Assembly (NCBI GenBank): GCA_003219335.1
Contig: QHOF01000073.1
Coordinates: 351 to 7,698 of the forward strand
Reading direction: 5' to 3'
DNA: 7,348 nt
Origin: Verrucomicrobiota bacterium
GTDB taxonomy: Bacteria; Verrucomicrobiota; Verrucomicrobiia; Chthoniobacterales; UBA10450
A program made the translations under genes and the position numbers. Shown piece by piece: positions 4,981 to 7,348 of the stretch. The notes under the pieces were generated by a model. That model saw nothing but the letters and a program-made list of their open reading frames with translations. It was not told where the DNA came from and did no database searches. How positions within the stretch are numbered: the stretch's first letter is position 1; each line of letters opens with the position of its first letter.

Positions 4981-6569
4981 AAGAATACGATTTTGTCGTG
5001 ATAGGCAGCGGTATCGCCGGTCTCAGCTTTGCGTTGAAAGCGGCAAAGCACGGCTCTGCAGCGGTCATCACCAAACGCAAAGCCGCCGAGACAAACACCG
5101 CGTGGGCGCAGGGCGGAATCGCGTGCGTGACCAGCGACGAAGATTCGTTTGAGCTGCACGTGCGCGACACGCTTCAGGCCGGTGCAGGGCTTTGTGACGA
5201 AGCGGTCGTGCGCACGATTGTGACGGAAGGGCCGGAGCGCATCCGCGAGCTGGCAGAGCTCGGCGTGCGTTTCGACGAGCGCGAGATCTCCGGCCTTCGT
5301 GAGCTTGATCTGGGCAAAGAGGGCGGCCACTCCAAACGCCGCGTGCTGCACGTGCGCGACGCGACCGGCAAGGAGATCGAGGACGCTTTGCTGCGCAAAT
5401 TGGGACGGCGATCAAATGTGCATCTGCTGGAAAATCATATGGCGGTGGATTTGATCACCGCGGCCAAGCTAGGTTTCGCGAGCGAGGATCGTTGCCTCGG
5501 GATCTATGTGCTGGATGAAGAATCCGGAGACGTGGAAACAATCCGATCGGATCGGATCGTGCTCGCGACCGGCGGTTGCGGCAAAGTTTATTTATATACG
5601 ACGAATCCGGACATCGCGACTGGCGACGGTGTGGCGATGGCATGGCGCGCAGGCGTAGAGATCGCGAACATGGAATTCATTCAGTTTCATCCCACCTGCC
5701 TTTTTCATCCCCAGGCGAAATCATTTCTCATTTCCGAAGCGGTTCGCGGTGAAGGCGGCATTTTGCGTAACGACCGCGGCGAAGATTTCATGAAGCGCTA
5801 CGATCCGCGTGGCTCGCTTGCGCCGCGAGACATCGTTGCCCGCGCAATCGACGCTGAGATCAAACGCTCAGGCGCGAAATGTGTTTTCCTGGATATCACG
5901 CACAGGTCCCCGGAATTTGTTCGTGAGCGTTTCCCGCACATTTACCAGACGTGCCTGCGGTTCGGTATCGACATGTCGAAACAAGCGATCCCGGTTGTGC
6001 CGGCCGCGCATTATCAATGCGGCGGAATCAACACAGATGTGAACGGTGTGACCAGTTTGCCTGGGCTATATGCGATTGGCGAAGTCGGGTGCACCGGATT
6101 GCATGGAGCGAACCGGCTTGCGAGCAACTCGCTGCTGGAGGGGTTAGTGGTGGCGCATCGCGCCGCGGCAGCCACCCTGCGGACGCGACCGGCTCGAAAA
6201 CAGAAAATCACGCTGCCTGAATGGCAATCAGGAAATGTCCAGGACGTCGATGAACTGGTGGTGATTTATCATAACTGGGACGAGATCCGACGCCTCATGT
6301 GGGATTACGTTGGAATTGTGCGCACGGACAAGCGGCTACAGCGCGCGAGCGCGCGGCTCCGAAATCTCCAGCGCGAAATTCGTGAGTTCTATTGGAATTT
6401 TAAAGTATCCGTTGACCTGCTGGAGCTGCGCAATCTCGCTGCGGTAGCGGCGTTGATTGTCGATTCAGCGCTGTGCCGTAAAGAGAGCTGCGGTCTGCAT
6501 TACACCTTGGATTATCCCAACCCCGACGATCGCCAATTCAGGCGTGATACATTGCTCAGCCGCAACTGA
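4977..6569 (+). CDS. nadB: L-aspartate oxidase
   Basis: The enzyme oxidises L-aspartate to iminoaspartate using FAD, the first step of de novo NAD synthesis; NadA would use the product, but nadA is not in the window. The 530 residues match the family length (540 in E. coli). The FAD-binding GSGIAGL is at 10-16, NTAWAQGGIACV at 40-51, EGGHS at 115-119, LATGGCGKVY at 196-205, IQFHPTC at 235-241, SLAPRDIVARAI at 280-291, AAHYQCGG at 343-350 and GLHGANRLASNSLLE at 374-388. E115, H238, R284, H345 and R380 fall at a constant offset of six from the E. coli active-site residues E121, H244, R290, H351 and R386, so the active site is intact and this is not merely a fumarate reductase relative. The C-terminal helical domain (VIYHNWDEIRRLMWDYVGIVR to SCGLHYTLDYP) is also present. 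The ATG has no Shine-Dalgarno sequence and overlaps the stop of the short upstream frame. Confidence 0.97.
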   Translation: MKEYDFVVIGSGIAGLSFALKAAKHGSAAVITKRKAAETNTAWAQGGIACVTSDEDSFELHVRDTLQAGAGLCDEAVVRTIVTEGPERIRELAELGVRFDEREISGLRELDLGKEGGHSKRRVLHVRDATGKEIEDALLRKLGRRSNVHLLENHMAVDLITAAKLGFASEDRCLGIYVLDEESGDVETIRSDRIVLATGGCGKVYLYTTNPDIATGDGVAMAWRAGVEIANMEFIQFHPTCLFHPQAKSFLISEAVRGEGGILRNDRGEDFMKRYDPRGSLAPRDIVARAIDAEIKRSGAKCVFLDITHRSPEFVRERFPHIYQTCLRFGIDMSKQAIPVVPAAHYQCGGINTDVNGVTSLPGLYAIGEVGCTGLHGANRLASNSLLEGLVVAHRAAAATLRTRPARKQKITLPEWQSGNVQDVDELVVIYHNWDEIRRLMWDYVGIVRTDKRLQRASARLRNLQREIREFYWNFKVSVDLLELRNLAAVAALIVDSALCRKESCGLHYTLDYPNPDDRQFRRDTLLSRN

Positions 6570-6607
6570 ATTGGGAACGAAGGCAATATTAGCTCCGAAA
6601 AATTGTC

Positions 6608-6636
6608 TTGCCTGATTGCCGGTGATCGCATAGAAG
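6608..6636 (+). promoter_or_regulatory. Weak candidate promoter for the secreted-protein gene
   Basis: TTGCCT at 6608-6613 and TAGAAG at 6631-6636 are separated by 17 bases and each match the sigma-70 consensus at 4 of 6 positions. Transcription would start about ten bases before the ATG at 6653, giving a nearly leaderless message, consistent with the lack of a Shine-Dalgarno sequence there. Such matches arise often by chance. Confidence 0.22.
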
Positions 6637-6652
6637 ATGCCGGCGCTTTAAC

Positions 6653-7348
6653 ATGAGGAGACTTCTCGCGGCTTGTTTCAGTTTGGCTGTCGCTGTCGCC
6701 CCGAAAGCTTTCGGGGATGAACAATCCACTTCTCCCTACGCGACGGCGGCGGATTTTGCCAAGTACGCAATGAGGCTGCGTGAGCAGGCATTGCTCAAAG
6801 TGGAACCGCAGGTTCTCATCCCTACCAGTTCCCACCCGGCAATACAGCGTTACTCGTGGAAAACGAGCATTGTGACCACGGTGTTTTGGGTTGGAGAACA
6901 GGCCGGAGCCAATAATCCAGTCCCCAACTACAGAAGTTCGTGGGACTTGAATTGGGCGGTGAATTACGGGGGAACCGATACTCCGGATCCGAGCTCGCGG
7001 CGCAATTACATTCCAATCGCTTTCGTCCCGCATCAAAATCCCTTCTACTGCGCGCTGCCGTACAATGATGTCACCCATGGCCAGTTCAAGCCCGAAGCGC
7101 CACTGGTGATTCCGTGGTTCAAACAAACCTACACTGGGTCGGGACAATCGGTGTGCCGCCATCGATGGGTGACCATTCGCAAAGGCAATCGCACTTGTTA
7201 TGCGCAATGGGAGGATTGCGGCCCGTTTCGCACAGATCATTTCCAATACGTCTTCGGAAACGAACGCCCGAAGCCGAATCTGAACCATGGCGCCGGGCTG
7301 GATGTTTCGCCGGCCGTGCGCGATTACCTCGGACTGGCGCCGACCGAC
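6653..7348 (+). CDS. Secreted protein with a double-psi beta-barrel-like C-terminal region, 3' partial
   Basis: The frame is open from the ATG at 6653 to the window edge (232 residues, no stop), so the gene continues beyond it. MRRLLAACFSLAVAVAPKAFG is a typical signal peptide, with cleavage likely after residue 21; the Cys at 8 is too close to the N-terminus for a lipobox. The mature part holds SIVTTVFWVGEQ at 72-83, SSWDLNWAVNYGG at 95-107, NPFYCALPYND at 129-139, four cysteines at 133, 168, 182 and 189, and YAQWEDCGPF at 183-192. It then has GAGLDVSPAVRDYLGL at 213-228. The 'DCGPF ... G-x-D-x-S-x-A-v' pair resembles RlpA-like double-psi beta-barrels, where the aspartate (D217 here) is a key residue in peptidoglycan-active members. 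A cell-wall role is therefore possible but not shown. No Shine-Dalgarno sequence is visible, and no in-frame alternative start exists after the stop at 6623. It follows nadB by 83 bases. Confidence 0.78.
   Translation, partial: MRRLLAACFSLAVAVAPKAFGDEQSTSPYATAADFAKYAMRLREQALLKVEPQVLIPTSSHPAIQRYSWKTSIVTTVFWVGEQAGANNPVPNYRSSWDLNWAVNYGGTDTPDPSSRRNYIPIAFVPHQNPFYCALPYNDVTHGQFKPEAPLVIPWFKQTYTGSGQSVCRHRWVTIRKGNRTCYAQWEDCGPFRTDHFQYVFGNERPKPNLNHGAGLDVSPAVRDYLGLAPTD

Larger units (their letters stand above)
4891..4990. repeat. Small insertion element bounded by a 14-bp perfect direct repeat
   Basis: ATGAAAGAATACGA occurs at 4891-4904 and again at 4977-4990, where it is the nadB start. Between the copies are 72 bases with two related hairpins. 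Hairpin 1 has 8-base perfect arms, 4910-4917 and 4922-4929, around ATCC. Hairpin 2 has 5-base arms, 4952-4956 and 4965-4969. The reverse complement of hairpin 2 (GCAGGCAATCTTG) resembles hairpin 1 (GCAGACAATCCTG) at 11 of 13 positions, so the two appear to be inverted relatives. The structure reads as an inserted element with target duplication. Removing one repeat and the 72 bases joins panC and nadB in an ATGA overlap. A slipped duplication is less likely because only the ends are repeated. Confidence 0.75.

Noticed and set aside
6581..6613. Inverted repeat AGGCAA...TTGCCT after nadB as a terminator
   Set aside because: The stem is only six bases with a loop of about twenty-one and no T-run follows, so it is not a convincing intrinsic terminator.
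6512..7288. Open frame of 258 codons on the - strand
   Set aside because: The + strand frame here has a signal peptide, spaced cysteines and a barrel-like motif, and stays open to the window edge. The - strand product has no recognisable feature and overlaps the nadB end.

Overview
The window is a moderately GC-rich bacterial chromosome segment in which every supportable gene lies on the + strand and genes are packed tightly, several with overlapping stop and start codons. Gene content (NAD and pantothenate biosynthesis, a selenium-binding-protein homologue, a secreted double-psi beta-barrel-type protein) together with short palindromic intergenic elements that start GGTAGGG is reminiscent of soil Verrucomicrobiota. 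That placement is an inference; there is no rRNA or marker gene here to fix it.

Layout. 3-548 is the 3' part of an RmlC-like cupin gene. 552-610 is a 59-bp palindromic element sitting exactly between it and a class I SAM-dependent methyltransferase (615-1307). A candidate promoter (1322-1351) precedes a selenium-binding protein / methanethiol oxidase homologue (1379-2773), whose stop overlaps the start of a polytopic membrane protein with a His-rich loop (2770-3429). A type II toxin-antitoxin pair follows: ribbon-helix-helix antitoxin (3510-3776) and CcdB/MazF-like toxin (3773-4060), with a 4-bp overlap. Six bases on is panC (4067-4894), whose ribosome binding site includes the toxin stop codon. 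Between panC and nadB (4977-6569) lies an 86-bp insertion bounded by a perfect 14-bp direct repeat. Finally 6653-7348 is a secreted protein open at the right edge of the window.

How the genes may work together. PanC (pantothenate) and NadB (first step of de novo NAD synthesis) are two cofactor genes that appear to have been directly coupled (ATGA overlap) before the insertion. The toxin-antitoxin pair is translationally linked to panC, so it may share its transcript. The selenium-binding protein and membrane protein form a two-gene unit that may handle a thiol oxidase and its metal.

The most interesting point is the panC-nadB junction. The insertion duplicated the 14 bases containing the overlapping stop and start, so panC kept its stop, nadB kept its start, and the inserted DNA is itself an open 29-codon frame that begins on the panC stop and ends on the nadB start. 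The palindrome at the cupin-methyltransferase junction shows a similar, weaker pattern with an imperfect 8-bp flanking repeat.
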